Notes: generated by a model from the letters alone, not told the origin. DNA of 64,000 nucleotides from Jeotgalibaca porci (GCF_011299095.1 NZ_CP049889.1:2026501-2090500); one strand, 5' to 3'. Numbered from the stretch's first letter, positions 37,175-45,257 are shown. Made by a program: numbers and translations.

Positions 37175-37726
37175 TCAAAAGCCTAATCGGAAGGTTAATA
37201 ACGTTTCACTAATCTCGTCTTCATTAATCCCGATGTAGCGTTTGGTAATCTTCTCGCTGCTGTGACCAAAGATTTCCATTAAGGTGGCCACGTCTTTGGT
37301 TTTCTTGTAATAGTGGTAACCGAAGGTTTTTCGTAGGGTGTGGGTGCCGATATCATCGCGCCCCAACAGGTTAGCGACTTTTTGAAACATCTGGTAGACC
37401 GTGTTGACTTCTAAATGGCCGCCCTTAGTACTGGGAAACAAGTAAGCCTCCGGATCTAAGGCTGCGGTATAGCCGTGAATCAAGTCCTGTAAGCTGCTTA
37501 AGTATAAAATGCGTGTTTTCCCCGTCTTTTGCTCCACGATGCGCGGGTTTTTTGAGGTAATCACGTCTTTTTTCTTGAGTTTGACGATGTCGGACATGCG
37601 CAGACCGCTGTTAATTCCGATTAGAAACAAGAAAACGTCACGTTCCGCATTTTTATTCCGTCGCAGGCAAAATAAAAAATCATTAATCTCCTGTTGCGAC
37701 CGTAGTGGCTGAACATTATAGCCCAT
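37175..37726 (-). CDS. Tyrosine recombinase, catalytic domain only (cassette integrase)
   Basis: 183 residues. All catalytic residues are readable: R43 (SGLRMSDIVKL), K67 or K70 (EQKTGKTR), H129 and R132 (GTHTLRKTFGYH), H155 (FGHSSEKI), Y164 (TKRYIG). The N-terminal core-binding domain of XerC/D and IntI is missing, so the protein is about 100-140 residues shorter than those. ATG after AAAAGGAGGG. It is transcribed away from the array and starts 27 nt from a site related to the array repeats, the layout of an integron integrase beside attI. Short relatives occur on Gram-positive plasmids. Confidence 0.85.
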   Translation of the reverse strand: MGYNVQPLRSQQEINDFLFCLRRNKNAERDVFLFLIGINSGLRMSDIVKLKKKDVITSKNPRIVEQKTGKTRILYLSSLQDLIHGYTAALDPEAYLFPSTKGGHLEVNTVYQMFQKVANLLGRDDIGTHTLRKTFGYHYYKKTKDVATLMEIFGHSSEKITKRYIGINEDEISETLLTFRLGF

Positions 37727-37753
37727 GACAATCCCTCCTTTTTAGTCTGTTCG

Positions 37754-37794
37754 AATACATGATTATAGTCATTATAACACGAAATCGTGTGTTT
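37754..37794. other. attI-like primary site beside integrase
   Basis: Arms AATACATGA and TCGTGTGTT match the outer arms of the T1 repeats (ATACAYGA / TCATGTATT) but with a longer centre. A perfect ACACGA-AA-TCGTGT palindrome (37777-37790) is embedded. It also covers the probable integrase promoter (TATAAT on the minus strand), so recombination or integrase binding could control its own expression. Confidence 0.55.
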
Positions 37795-37810
37795 AGGGGG
37801 AGTACAAAAA

Positions 37811-37866
37811 AAGAACCCTATAGGTATAGGATTCTTGATACATGATTTTATCCAATTTGATGTGTT
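37811..37866 (+). repeat. Cassette boundary repeat 1 (hairpin + T1)
   Basis: Hairpin AAGAACCCTATA-GG-TATAGGATTCTT, then the T1 core at 37837-37866 with arms GATACATGA and TTTGATGTGTT. First boundary of the array. Confidence 0.75.
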
Positions 37867-37907
37867 AGTATTTCTAAAAATAGATTTTAAACTAAATGAA
37901 TTTATAA

Positions 37908-38375
37908 TCATCTTGTATCTTGAAAAACCCAAGCAATTGCATATGAAAGAAAACCTATACAAATTACAAGTGTAAATAATACTACTCCTGAAACAAATAA
38001 ATTTAGTTCAATATCAAACGGTGGGTTAAGGAGATTATTTATAAATACAAAAATACCTAAAGCAATAAACAAACTAATAATCGTAGACTTATAGGAGACG
38101 ATACTTGCAAAATAAGCATTATTTTTCTCTCTTTCATCAGCAGCACTAAACTCACCTTGCTTCAATGAATAACTTTTATCTTTTTTACTAAGTACCCATC
38201 TACTAATTAGAAAAACAATCAAGTAGATCAAAAATATGCTTGAAATAGTGCCTGTTGTAAATTGGCTCCCATCATTTGTGTACTTAACATTCGTTACGAA
38301 AACTTCAATAATTACAGCAGCGAATAATGAGACCAATATTAAATTTCCAATAGCTTCAAATATAATTTTTCTCAT
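37908..38375 (-). CDS. Membrane protein, partner of XRE regulator
   Basis: 155 residues with four hydrophobic helices (about 10-28, 43-60, 95-115, 125-148) and a cytosolic loop GEFSAADEREKNNAYFA. The DEREKxxxxxA pattern is typical of small DUF2178-like membrane proteins encoded beside Xre-type regulators. It overlaps nothing but lies 3 nt after the xre gene, same strand. Function unknown. With xre it forms array unit 1, read opposite to most units. Confidence 0.75.
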   Translation of the reverse strand: MRKIIFEAIGNLILVSLFAAVIIEVFVTNVKYTNDGSQFTTGTISSIFLIYLIVFLISRWVLSKKDKSYSLKQGEFSAADEREKNNAYFASIVSYKSTIISLFIALGIFVFINNLLNPPFDIELNLFVSGVVLFTLVICIGFLSYAIAWVFQDTR

Positions 38376-38378
38376 TCG

Positions 38379-38582
38379 TTATTCTCCTCTAAAAAATAAT
38401 TGATCAATTTTAATATTTAATGCACTAGCTAAATCCATGGCAAGTAGTAATGATGGGATATAACTTCCTTTTTCCAATGATAATATTGTTTTTCTTGTGA
38501 CTCCTACTTTATTTGCGAGATCTTCCTGTGTTAAATGTTGTTCTTTTCTTTTTTCTCTCACTTTATTTATAATTGTTGCCAA
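38379..38582 (-). CDS. Small XRE/Cro-type regulator
   Basis: 67 residues, a single helix-turn-helix (LTQEDLANKVGVTRKTILSLEKGSYIPSLLLAMDLASALN), typical of stand-alone Cro/YozG-like regulators. It has its own promoter and operator upstream. Co-transcribed with the membrane protein gene. Probably autoregulatory, since a perfect inverted repeat overlaps its -35. Confidence 0.88.
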   Translation of the reverse strand: MATIINKVREKRKEQHLTQEDLANKVGVTRKTILSLEKGSYIPSLLLAMDLASALNIKIDQLFFRGE

Positions 38583-38620
38583 AATAGGCCTCCCTTACGT
38601 TACTTACAATCTATATTCTT

Positions 38621-38659
38621 AATATACTTCACTATAAAAGTGTAGTCAACTACACTTTT
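38621..38659 (-). promoter_or_regulatory. xre promoter with overlapping operator
   Basis: On the minus strand TTGACT (38644-38649) and TATATT (38621-38626) are 17 nt apart. AAAAGTGTAGT / ACTACACTTTT (38636-38659) is a perfect 11-bp inverted repeat with a 2-nt centre across the -35. Confidence 0.8.
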
Positions 38660-38669
38660 AGGTATATAT

Positions 38670-38729
38670 GAATCCCTTATAGAATCTTCTTAAGTGCTCG
38701 ATACATGATTCTATGTAATTTAATGTATT
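38670..38729 (+). repeat. Cassette boundary repeat 2 (T1)
   Basis: T1 core at 38700-38729, arms GATACATGA and TTTAATGTATT. The preceding hairpin is degenerate. A weak T2-like palindrome follows near 38760. Confidence 0.75.
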
Positions 38730-38865
38730 GAAATAAAGAGATGAATTACAAATGATGATGTCAGTTTGTTATAATAAAAATTGAATAAACTTATATAACG
38801 TATTTAAGTAAAAAAAAATGCTCACGTGCTTTTGATTCGTTTATGACACATTTAGGAGGGATTTC

Positions 38866-39039
38866 ATGAAAAAAGATATCTTTAAACACCCGTCTTTTTA
38901 CATAGCTATAGCTAGTTTTTTTATCGGATTTTTTTTTATTTTTCAAGAAGGATCTTATATGCGTTTGAATAGTTACCTTTGGCAATTAAATTTTATTTTT
39001 AATCTTAATATAGCTAGAAAAGCAGCTCCAAAAAAATGA
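38866..39039 (+). CDS. Small membrane protein (57 aa), array unit 2
   Basis: MKKDIFKHPSFYIAIASFFIGFFFIF begins it: a positively charged start and one transmembrane helix, then a short basic tail ending ARKAAPKK. The ATG has an excellent TTTAGGAGGG site 8 nt upstream. It is the only coding frame that fits between repeats 2 and 3. No homologue recognised. Single-helix peptides in such arrays can be toxins, but nothing here proves that. Confidence 0.6.
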   Translation: MKKDIFKHPSFYIAIASFFIGFFFIFQEGSYMRLNSYLWQLNFIFNLNIARKAAPKK

Positions 39040-39103
39040 ATTTTTTTTAAAATTAACTGTTACACACAAAAAATTAAAGAACTTGCTCTGCAGATTTAAA
39101 AAA

Positions 39104-39159
39104 AAGAACCTTGTTAATACAAAGTTTTAGATACACGATTCTAAGCAATTTCATGTATT
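39104..39159 (+). repeat. Cassette boundary repeat 3 (hairpin + T1)
   Basis: Hairpin AAGAACCTTGT-TAAT-ACAAAGTTTT, then T1 at 39130-39159 with arms GATACACGA and TTTCATGTATT. A T2 palindrome follows 13 nt later, giving the fullest composite site in the array. Confidence 0.8.
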
Positions 39160-39172
39160 TATAAAGCAGAAA

Positions 39173-39208
39173 CTGAGTTTGTCACATTAAGAATTGAGTA
39201 AAACTCAG
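39173..39208 (+). repeat. T2 palindrome a
   Basis: CTGAGTTTGTC...GAGTAAAACTCAG: outer arms CTGAGTTT and AAACTCAG are perfect complements. Same orientation as the other T2 copies. Confidence 0.75.
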
Positions 39209-39291
39209 ACAAATAATTAATAAATTATAATACTAACCAATAAAATTAAATGAATCATATAGATCGGTTGACGGTTTATATGATTTTTTTA

Positions 39292-39341
39292 TTGACATAT
39301 ATCAGTACCTGATATACGATAATCGTATCAGGTGCTGATAT
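39292..39341 (+). promoter_or_regulatory. padR promoter and operator
   Basis: TTGACA (39292-39297), 17-nt spacer, TACGAT (39315-39320). A long inverted repeat ATATCAGTACCTGATATACGAT / ATCGTATCAGGTGCTGATAT (39299-39341) covers it, one mismatch and a 2-nt indel apart. A PadR autoregulation site is likely. Confidence 0.75.
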
Positions 39342-39374
39342 AACTGTAGCCGATATGATTTCAAGGAGGGCAAT

Positions 39375-39713
39375 ATGAATAAGAAAACAACAAAAGTGCT
39401 GACACAGCCAATGTATTATATACTTTTAAGTTTAAAAGAAAAAAGACATGGATATGAAATTATGCAATATATAGATTGGCTTACTGATAGCCGTGTGAAG
39501 GTAGGACCAGGAACACTGTATTCACTTCTTTCTCGTTTTGAAGATGATAAGCTTATAAAACTTGTCTCAGATGATGATAATAAAAAGACTTATATAATTA
39601 CAGATGAAGGTAAAGAGAGATTAAATCAAGAAGTAAAGAGATTAGGACAATTATTAGAAGATGCAAAGCTAGTAGAGGGAGGTCAAGAAGATGAATTTCA
39701 AGATAGAAAATAG
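39375..39713 (+). CDS. PadR-family regulator
   Basis: 112 residues of the PadR winged-helix family: YYILLSLKEKRHGYEIMQYIDWLTDSRVKVGPGTLYSLLSRFE begins the fold and KKTYIITDEGKERL is the wing. The ATG has AAGGAGG. Overlaps the next gene by 23 nt. PadR genes are commonly fused in operons with DUF2812 genes in Firmicutes, which is the case here. The operator above indicates autorepression. Confidence 0.9.
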   Translation: MNKKTTKVLTQPMYYILLSLKEKRHGYEIMQYIDWLTDSRVKVGPGTLYSLLSRFEDDKLIKLVSDDDNKKTYIITDEGKERLNQEVKRLGQLLEDAKLVEGGQEDEFQDRK

Positions 39714-41151
39714 ATTTTTAGATATAACAAATTATCGATTAGTAGAGAAACACTTTGAAAAAATGGCTAGTCTTGGGTGGATGATCGATAAAATAACAAT
39801 GGGAAGCTTGTTTATATATAAGAAAATAGATCCTGAAGAACTAGACTTTTCAATATCTCCATATGAAGTTGAAACAGCATTTACTGTAAAGAGTAAAGAA
39901 GAGTTAGAAGAGTTTCAATCTGTATGTGAGTCAGTAGGCTGGAACTATGCTATGAAGGCAAGTGATCTTCATATTTATTTCAAAAAGGCTGGAACAGAAG
40001 TGGTAGATATATCAACAGATGAAGAAGATGAGTTCAACACATTAGAAAGAATAGCTAGAAAACAATTGATATCATCTTATATCTTAATTCCTTTTTATAT
40101 ATACTTATCGTGGGCAATTCTAGGTGGAATATTTAAAGATATTCAAACTTTACAAAATGGAATGGTTCAGATAATAGCTCCTGTAATACCGATATTTCTC
40201 ATATCAGCAATTTATCAAATAATAAGAATAAAAAAATTCTTAAAAATAAACAGGAAGAATATGGAACTCGGAGATTCATTAGAATATGTACACTCAAAAT
40301 TTTACTTTGAAAAGGCGACTTCTTGCATATATTTATTATTCCTGATTTTATTTGTTTCATATAGTTTTTATTCAGCGTTTATATTAAACTCTAAGATTAT
40401 TTTAATAGGATTTGTTCCTCTAGTAATAGGAGTAACAATAGGTATATTCTATAAAATCTTCATAAAACCATCTAAAAAAACTGTCAAATATAAGAAGGTG
40501 TTCTTAGGTCTAGCTCTTATACTATCAACACTAGCATCTATAAGTATAACTTTTATAAGTATCAATGCATTTGCAATGGATAGCAATAATCATGATATAG
40601 AAGAATACAAAGTACTTTCAGCTAATGATTTTAAAGAAAAACCTTCTGAAGATGAAGGAGATTTGATGAGAAATACTAGTTTTCTTATTCCAACATCTTA
40701 CACATATTGGTCTTGGCCTAAAGGCGATATCTCTGTAAAGACTGAGTATTCAAATGGACTTACAGAAGGAATAGCTAAAAACCTAGTAGTGAGGTATATA
40801 AAGCAAGCTGAGAAATCTGTTGAGAATAGGATATCTTGGGAAATAGAGATTTTAGTGGAAGAAGATATCTATGATTATTCTCTAGAATCAAATGGTATAA
40901 CAGAAGAAGAATTTGATCGTTTCAAGGTAAAATCAATTAAAGAAGCAGTAAAAGAAGCTATAAAGATAGCAAAAGAAAAAGCTATAATTAAGGACGATAA
41001 AAATCTATGGGATCTTGATGAAGTATACTTCTTAAACTATCGAAAAGATGAGATAGTTATAAGAAAAGGTAAAGAAGTGTTCTATATACATGGATTAGAT
41101 TTTACCGATCTTAAAGTGATAGAGATAATAAAAAAGAGATTAGATTTATAA
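39691..41151 (+). CDS. DUF2812 membrane protein
   Basis: 486 residues. The N-terminal DUF2812 domain (NYRLVEKHFEKMASLGWMIDKI...FIYKK..PEELDFSISPY) is followed by two pairs of transmembrane helices (about 130-175 and 210-260), another helix near 280, and a long C-terminal extracytoplasmic or cytosolic domain. Usual DUF2812 proteins are shorter (about 190-350), so this carries an extra C-terminal domain. The PadR partner overlaps its start. Role unknown, possibly envelope stress. Array unit 3, bounded by T2 sites on both sides. Confidence 0.8.
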   Translation: MNFKIENRFLDITNYRLVEKHFEKMASLGWMIDKITMGSLFIYKKIDPEELDFSISPYEVETAFTVKSKEELEEFQSVCESVGWNYAMKASDLHIYFKKAGTEVVDISTDEEDEFNTLERIARKQLISSYILIPFYIYLSWAILGGIFKDIQTLQNGMVQIIAPVIPIFLISAIYQIIRIKKFLKINRKNMELGDSLEYVHSKFYFEKATSCIYLLFLILFVSYSFYSAFILNSKIILIGFVPLVIGVTIGIFYKIFIKPSKKTVKYKKVFLGLALILSTLASISITFISINAFAMDSNNHDIEEYKVLSANDFKEKPSEDEGDLMRNTSFLIPTSYTYWSWPKGDISVKTEYSNGLTEGIAKNLVVRYIKQAEKSVENRISWEIEILVEEDIYDYSLESNGITEEEFDRFKVKSIKEAVKEAIKIAKEKAIIKDDKNLWDLDEVYFLNYRKDEIVIRKGKEVFYIHGLDFTDLKVIEIIKKRLDL

Positions 41152-41163
41152 AATCTAATACCA

Positions 41164-41199
41164 TTGAGTTTGTCTTAATGTCAATTAAGTAAAACCCAA
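41164..41199 (+). repeat. T2 palindrome b
   Basis: TTGAGTTTGTCTTAAT / AATTAAGTAAAACCCAA with a 4-nt centre, 13 nt after the DUF2812 stop. No T1 site accompanies it. Confidence 0.8.
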
Positions 41200-41287
41200 G
41201 ATTGTAAATTGATGAACATTAGTAGATAAATGCGACATTAAAATAATATGGATATATGAATAAATATAGATTTTACGGAGGTTGAAG

Positions 41288-41779
41288 ATGCGAAATATTT
41301 ATATAGATAGAACAGAATTTACTGGAGCTATAAGTGTATTTTCAAAAGATACTGAGATTATTATATCAGCAGGTACAACAATTTATTCTATGAGTGTTGG
41401 TGATAGAAATGAGGAGTATCAAAGATATGCTAACGATTATGATATTCAATTTATATTTGATGATTATATTCCACATTTAGAATTTTATACGGTTCCACAG
41501 GTAGATATTATGGCAAAAGATAGTAGAGGTGGATTTATCGGAACCATTGGCCAATCATGTGACTTAGAAAGTAACGCACCAATTTGTTATATCAATAAGG
41601 ACTTAGAGTGCTTTATAATCGCTGAAAACGGAGCAGATTTTCTGAGTAATATAGAATCATGGCAAAACAATTTGAAACCCTATAATAAAATCATCTTTTA
41701 TCGTTCAAAAGTAGAAGCAGAAATGAAACTAGAATTTATAGATTTATCTGATATAGGAACAGATGAAATTAATCTATAA
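41288..41779 (+). CDS. Hypothetical protein, array unit 4
   Basis: 163 residues, acidic, no membrane segment or signal peptide. A C-terminal stretch ICYINKDLECFIIAENGADFLSNI resembles the end of SMI1/KNR4-type immunity proteins, but the N-terminal signature is not clear, so this is only a hint. The ATG at 41288 is chosen over a TTG at 41282 because GGAGG is 6 nt ahead of it. Bounded by T2 copies b and c. Probably a stand-alone cassette gene. Confidence 0.7.
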   Translation: MRNIYIDRTEFTGAISVFSKDTEIIISAGTTIYSMSVGDRNEEYQRYANDYDIQFIFDDYIPHLEFYTVPQVDIMAKDSRGGFIGTIGQSCDLESNAPICYINKDLECFIIAENGADFLSNIESWQNNLKPYNKIIFYRSKVEAEMKLEFIDLSDIGTDEINL

Positions 41780-41856
41780 TTTTTAATACACATAATGAAT
41801 AAAAATATTAATTATGTCGCATTATTAGAATTATACATCGTTAAAAAATTTATAAT

Positions 41857-41890
41857 CCAGTTTGTCTTAATCTCAAATATGACAAACTCA
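41857..41890 (+). repeat. T2 palindrome c
   Basis: CCAGTTTGTCTTAAT / ATATGACAAACTCA. Arms AGTTTGTC and GACAAACT are perfect complements. Confidence 0.75.
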
Positions 41891-42174
41891 ACAAAAGAAC
41901 CAAAATGCTTTTACAGCCAAGAGAATCGTAAGAAGGTTCATTTAGTTAAAATCTACTTCGAGAACGCACTATTTTGTAGAAAAATTCCCAATTTTTCCAA
42001 GAACGATTAATTTATTCAAGAAACCAGCTTAAATTATAGAGGTATGAATTATTCAGGTTTTATTATAAGAAAAAATATAAGTTCATTTCCTTGTGATATT
42101 TTTCATTTTCTATATAATAATTATATAAAGTTATTTTAAAGGTAACTATTGTATAAAAAGAAAGGTTGATATTA
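41891..42174. other. Spacer with IS1380-type solo right end
   Basis: No gene is supported. At 42043-42057 TATGAATTATTCAGG is identical to the right inverted repeat of the IS at 35024-36701, but the adjoining IS body is absent. It marks an old insertion or deletion that may have brought in the dehydrogenase gene. Confidence 0.7.
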
Positions 42175-43230
42175 ATGAGAGCGGCAAGATTTTATAATGC
42201 AAAAGATATTCGTGTGGAAGACATCGAAGAACCAAAGCTAGTTGGTGACGATGATGTTAAAGTGCGTGTAGCTTGGGCGGGTATTTGTGGTAGTGACTTA
42301 CATGAATATTTAGCAGGGCCAATCATAGCTCCAGGCGATGAACCTGATCCACTTACTGGTCAAAAACGTCCTATTACCATGGGACATGAATTTTCAGGTG
42401 TTGTTGAAGAAGTTGGTAGTAACGTTAAGACAGTAAAACCAGGTGACAAAGTAGCAATTAATCCACTTATCACAAGTGGTAATCATGATAATCGTTTATA
42501 TGATATGTATAAAGGCTTCCAATTCGTTGGTTTAGGCTCAGATGGTGGATTTGCTGATTATACAGTTGTTGACAAGATTAACGTGGTTAAAGTCAGTGAT
42601 GATGTTTCTTTAGAAATTGCTGCGTTAGTAGAGCCGACTGCTGTTGCGATGCAAGCTATTCGAGAATCAGAGATGGAGTTTGGCGAAACGGTAGCAGTGT
42701 TTGGTGTTGGTCCGATTGGATTAGTAAATATTATTGCTGCACGTGCAGCTGGTGCTAAAGAAATTTTTGCATTTGACTTATCGGAAGAGCGACTAGCAAA
42801 AGCGAAAGAAGTTGGAGCAACTCATGTCGTTAACTCGGGTGAAGTTGATCCGAATGAGTACATTAAAGAACGTTACCCAGATGGAGTTGATCGAACATTT
42901 GAAGTGGCTGGCGTACCTGTAACATTAGAACAAGCAATTCAAGTGACTCGTCCACGCGGTACAGTCACTGTGGTCTCTATTTTTGAAGAACCCATTGACT
43001 TTAATCCAATGTTATTAACAGCTTCTGGTGTTCGTATATCATCAACACTAGCGTATGAAGATGATATTTTTGATCTAACGCTGAAGATGATTGAAAATAA
43101 TCAAATTGATGTATCACCACTTATTACTGACCATATTGAGCTAGAAAATATCGTTGAAAATGGTTTTGAATCATTAAGCAATGATAAGAGTCAAGCGAAA
43201 ATCCTTGTAAAACTTAGTGGCGACAAATAA
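42175..43230 (+). CDS. Zinc-dependent (R,R)-2,3-butanediol dehydrogenase-like
   Basis: 351 residues of the medium-chain dehydrogenase family. The catalytic zinc motif is GHEFSGVVEEVG, with the first ligand Cys in AGICGSDLHEY. The NAD-binding motif is VFGVGPIGLVNIIAARAAGAKEIF. The insert GPIIAPGDEPDPLTGQKRPITMGHE is typical of butanediol dehydrogenases, which interconvert acetoin and 2,3-butanediol. The ATG follows AAAGG. Codon use is more GC-rich than neighbouring array units. A solo IS end upstream suggests it entered separately. Confidence 0.88.
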   Translation: MRAARFYNAKDIRVEDIEEPKLVGDDDVKVRVAWAGICGSDLHEYLAGPIIAPGDEPDPLTGQKRPITMGHEFSGVVEEVGSNVKTVKPGDKVAINPLITSGNHDNRLYDMYKGFQFVGLGSDGGFADYTVVDKINVVKVSDDVSLEIAALVEPTAVAMQAIRESEMEFGETVAVFGVGPIGLVNIIAARAAGAKEIFAFDLSEERLAKAKEVGATHVVNSGEVDPNEYIKERYPDGVDRTFEVAGVPVTLEQAIQVTRPRGTVTVVSIFEEPIDFNPMLLTASGVRISSTLAYEDDIFDLTLKMIENNQIDVSPLITDHIELENIVENGFESLSNDKSQAKILVKLSGDK

Positions 43231-43247
43231 AAATTAACGGATTTTAA

Positions 43248-43290
43248 CAGCCTATACTTTACAATTATATAGTAAAGTATAGGCTGTTTG
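43248..43290 (+). terminator. Terminator after butanediol dehydrogenase gene
   Basis: CAGCCTATACTTTAC (43248-43262) pairs perfectly with GTAAAGTATAGGCTG (43272-43286), short T run after. 43291-43442 shows no gene. Confidence 0.85.
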
Positions 43291-43442
43291 ACTGATTTTG
43301 CATGCTGCACACATCGTTTATATTATATGTCAGCATATGCAACAATACCAATCGGCTCTCAGTTTAATAATTATTTTACTAATTTATATGAAAGCAGATA
43401 GAATGTACTTCTTGAATATTTCTATATTTTTTAATTATATCC

Positions 43443-43523
43443 AATAAAAAGAAGCCCTTAATTTTTTTAAAGGCTTCTTTTTATTGGGTTTTCAATACAC
43501 GAAACTTATGCAATTTCATGTAT
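43443..43523 (+). repeat. Cassette boundary repeat 4 (hairpin + T1)
   Basis: Strong hairpin AATAAAAAGAAGCC / GGCTTCTTTTTATT (43443-43484), then T1 at 43494-43523 with arms AATACACGA and TTTCATGTAT. A degenerate T2 follows at 43534-43565. Confidence 0.8.
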
Positions 43524-43574
43524 GAATCAAACTTTGAGAATTGTCTTAATAGTGATTATTTTGGATACATTTCA

Positions 43575-44024
43575 TTAATCAGTATTTACTAAGTGAATTA
43601 TATGATTTTTATTTTTGAAACCAGCTAGCTCACTAAAGATACTAGGTTTTAATTCATTTATAACTTTTAAAGATTCCCATGTAATATCTTGATCATCATT
43701 ATCTATACCATGATATTCTTTTTTCTCTTTTATTTTACCTTTATAAACAAAAAGAAATTCATGAAAATCCTTTTTTGATTGTTTTTCTAAGAAAAAATTT
43801 TCAATTACTGAAAATAATTCTACATCATAAAATTTTTCTCCAGTTTCTTCCAAAACTTCACGTTTTACTGCTTCACTAGTAGTCTCTGAAAATTTTACTC
43901 TACCACCTGGTAAAGAAATTATTCCATCAACGTATTTAGAAACTAGTAAACTATTTTGGCTTTCTATCCATGCTGCTACCCTAATATTTAATTTTCCTGA
44001 ATCTGTATCTAAAGTTAAATCCAT
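43575..44024 (-). CDS. NUDIX hydrolase
   Basis: 149 residues. The Nudix box is complete: GGRVKFSETTSEAVKREVLEETGEKF fits G-x5-E-x7-REUxEExGU. Hydrolyses a nucleoside-diphosphate-linked substrate that cannot be predicted. RBS AAGGAGTAA. Minus strand, one of two units in the array read toward the integrase. Bounded by T1 repeats 4 and 5. NUDIX genes are frequent cargo of cassette arrays in other bacteria. Confidence 0.9.
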   Translation of the reverse strand: MDLTLDTDSGKLNIRVAAWIESQNSLLVSKYVDGIISLPGGRVKFSETTSEAVKREVLEETGEKFYDVELFSVIENFFLEKQSKKDFHEFLFVYKGKIKEKKEYHGIDNDDQDITWESLKVINELKPSIFSELAGFKNKNHIIHLVNTD

Positions 44025-44077
44025 ATTAAATTACTCCTTAACGTTTATTTAAAATAATAAAAATGAGTTAAAAATAT

Positions 44078-44129
44078 ACCTTATTTTAAAAAGGTTCTTG
44101 ATACACGACTTTATACAATTTCATGTATC
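44078..44129 (+). repeat. Cassette boundary repeat 5 (hairpin + T1)
   Basis: ACCTT...AAGGT hairpin, then T1 at 44100-44129 with fully complementary outer arms GATACACGA and TCATGTATC. Confidence 0.8.
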
Positions 44130-44232
44130 TAGAATAATTGAATAGTTATAGGAATTATAGAATTAAAAGAAAATAAAGTTTATGATAGAAGTATGTTATA
44201 ACAAAGAAATTCATACTAGAATGGGGATTGTT

Positions 44233-44712
44233 ATGAAAAAAAATAATGTACTTCTATGGACTATTTTGACAGGTATCGTTGTTACAATATTTCTTATTTT
44301 TGGTCCATTAAAAAAAGATGTATGGGATATAAATGCTAGTAAATTAGAAGATTTAACTGATAGTTTGAGCGATCCTATGGTTATTAATGACTTTTCAAAA
44401 TGGACTCCTTTTGAATGGGACACGCTTTATAGCTTTTCACCATATACTACAAAAGAAACTATATATGACATTGTTGGATACAAATGGGACAATATAAGTG
44501 AAACTGTAAATGATAATATGAATCAAATTGTATTTGTTAAAGACGGAAAAGTTGTCTGTTATCTTTATGGATATCCTGAAAACACCAAATCCAGCTATAA
44601 TTTTGGCGAATATGAAGGTGAATACATAACAGTTAATTCACAACAAAAATTATCCTTTGATACTGAGATTGGTGCAGATGGTATCAGATATTTTAATTCT
44701 ATTAATCATTAA
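44233..44712 (+). CDS. Single-pass membrane or secreted protein, array unit
   Basis: About 159 residues. The N-terminus KKNNVLLWTILTGIVVTIFLIFG is an uncleaved signal anchor, followed by an extracytoplasmic domain rich in acidic and aromatic residues (WTPFEWDTLYSFSPYTTKETIYDIVGYKW). In-frame ATG codons exist at 44182 and 44221; 44233 after GGGGATTG gives the best membrane anchor. No family recognised. Bounded by T1 repeats 5 and 6. Confidence 0.65.
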   Translation: MKKNNVLLWTILTGIVVTIFLIFGPLKKDVWDINASKLEDLTDSLSDPMVINDFSKWTPFEWDTLYSFSPYTTKETIYDIVGYKWDNISETVNDNMNQIVFVKDGKVVCYLYGYPENTKSSYNFGEYEGEYITVNSQQKLSFDTEIGADGIRYFNSINH

Positions 44713-44715
44713 TTA

Positions 44716-44756
44716 AATACGATTCTCGATACACTTTTTGAGCATTTTCATGTATT
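44716..44756 (+). repeat. Cassette boundary repeat 6 (T1)
   Basis: T1 at 44728-44756, one base shorter than the rest, arms GATACAC and TTTTCATGTATT. The preceding hairpin is weak. Confidence 0.7.
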
Positions 44757-44825
44757 AATTTGAAATATAGTTTACTGTTTTTTTTAAAATATTTACATAA
44801 TAAACAGTTTTGAAAGGAGTTTAGT

Positions 44826-45152
44826 ATGTTTAATTTATTTGATTACGGCTGGCTTAATATGAGTAGTTTAGTTTTTGGTTTAATTGCTTGGATAATTCCC
44901 ATTTTTAATATTATACGACACAAGAAAAGAGGGAATAATCATTCAATCCCGACATTATTAAGTATGGGATCTTGTGCAATTGCTTTGTGGTCTCAACTAT
45001 CCTATAACATATATTTAATTGAAATCAATGATTATCCTGCTCTTCTGGATACGGTAGGTACTTTAAATTGGGTCGCAGCGATACTTATTTTCACAACAAT
45101 TATTTTGAATGTTATTAGCATAACTTTGAATAGAAATGTTGTCTCAGACTAG
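44826..45152 (+). CDS. Three-helix membrane protein, array unit
   Basis: 108 residues with three transmembrane helices (about 12-29, 42-64, 77-100) and a short basic loop RHKKRGNNHS after the first. Similar small proteins occur in Bacilli, but I know of no role. The ATG has AAAGGAG 8 nt upstream. Bounded by T1 repeats 6 and 7. Confidence 0.7.
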   Translation: MFNLFDYGWLNMSSLVFGLIAWIIPIFNIIRHKKRGNNHSIPTLLSMGSCAIALWSQLSYNIYLIEINDYPALLDTVGTLNWVAAILIFTTIILNVISITLNRNVVSD

Positions 45153-45257
45153 CCCAGTTGTTTTGTAGAATAACTTCTATCTTAAATAGACAGCTTCAAA
45201 GAATTGAGTTCCTGTATTTTACGCTGTCGTTTATATTTTACTGAAATTCTAAAGAAA

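Noticed and set aside
38791..38985. Minus-strand open frame of 64 codons in array unit 2
   Set aside because: Low-complexity Lys/Phe-rich antisense of the better-supported 57-aa plus-strand gene, with no ribosome site.
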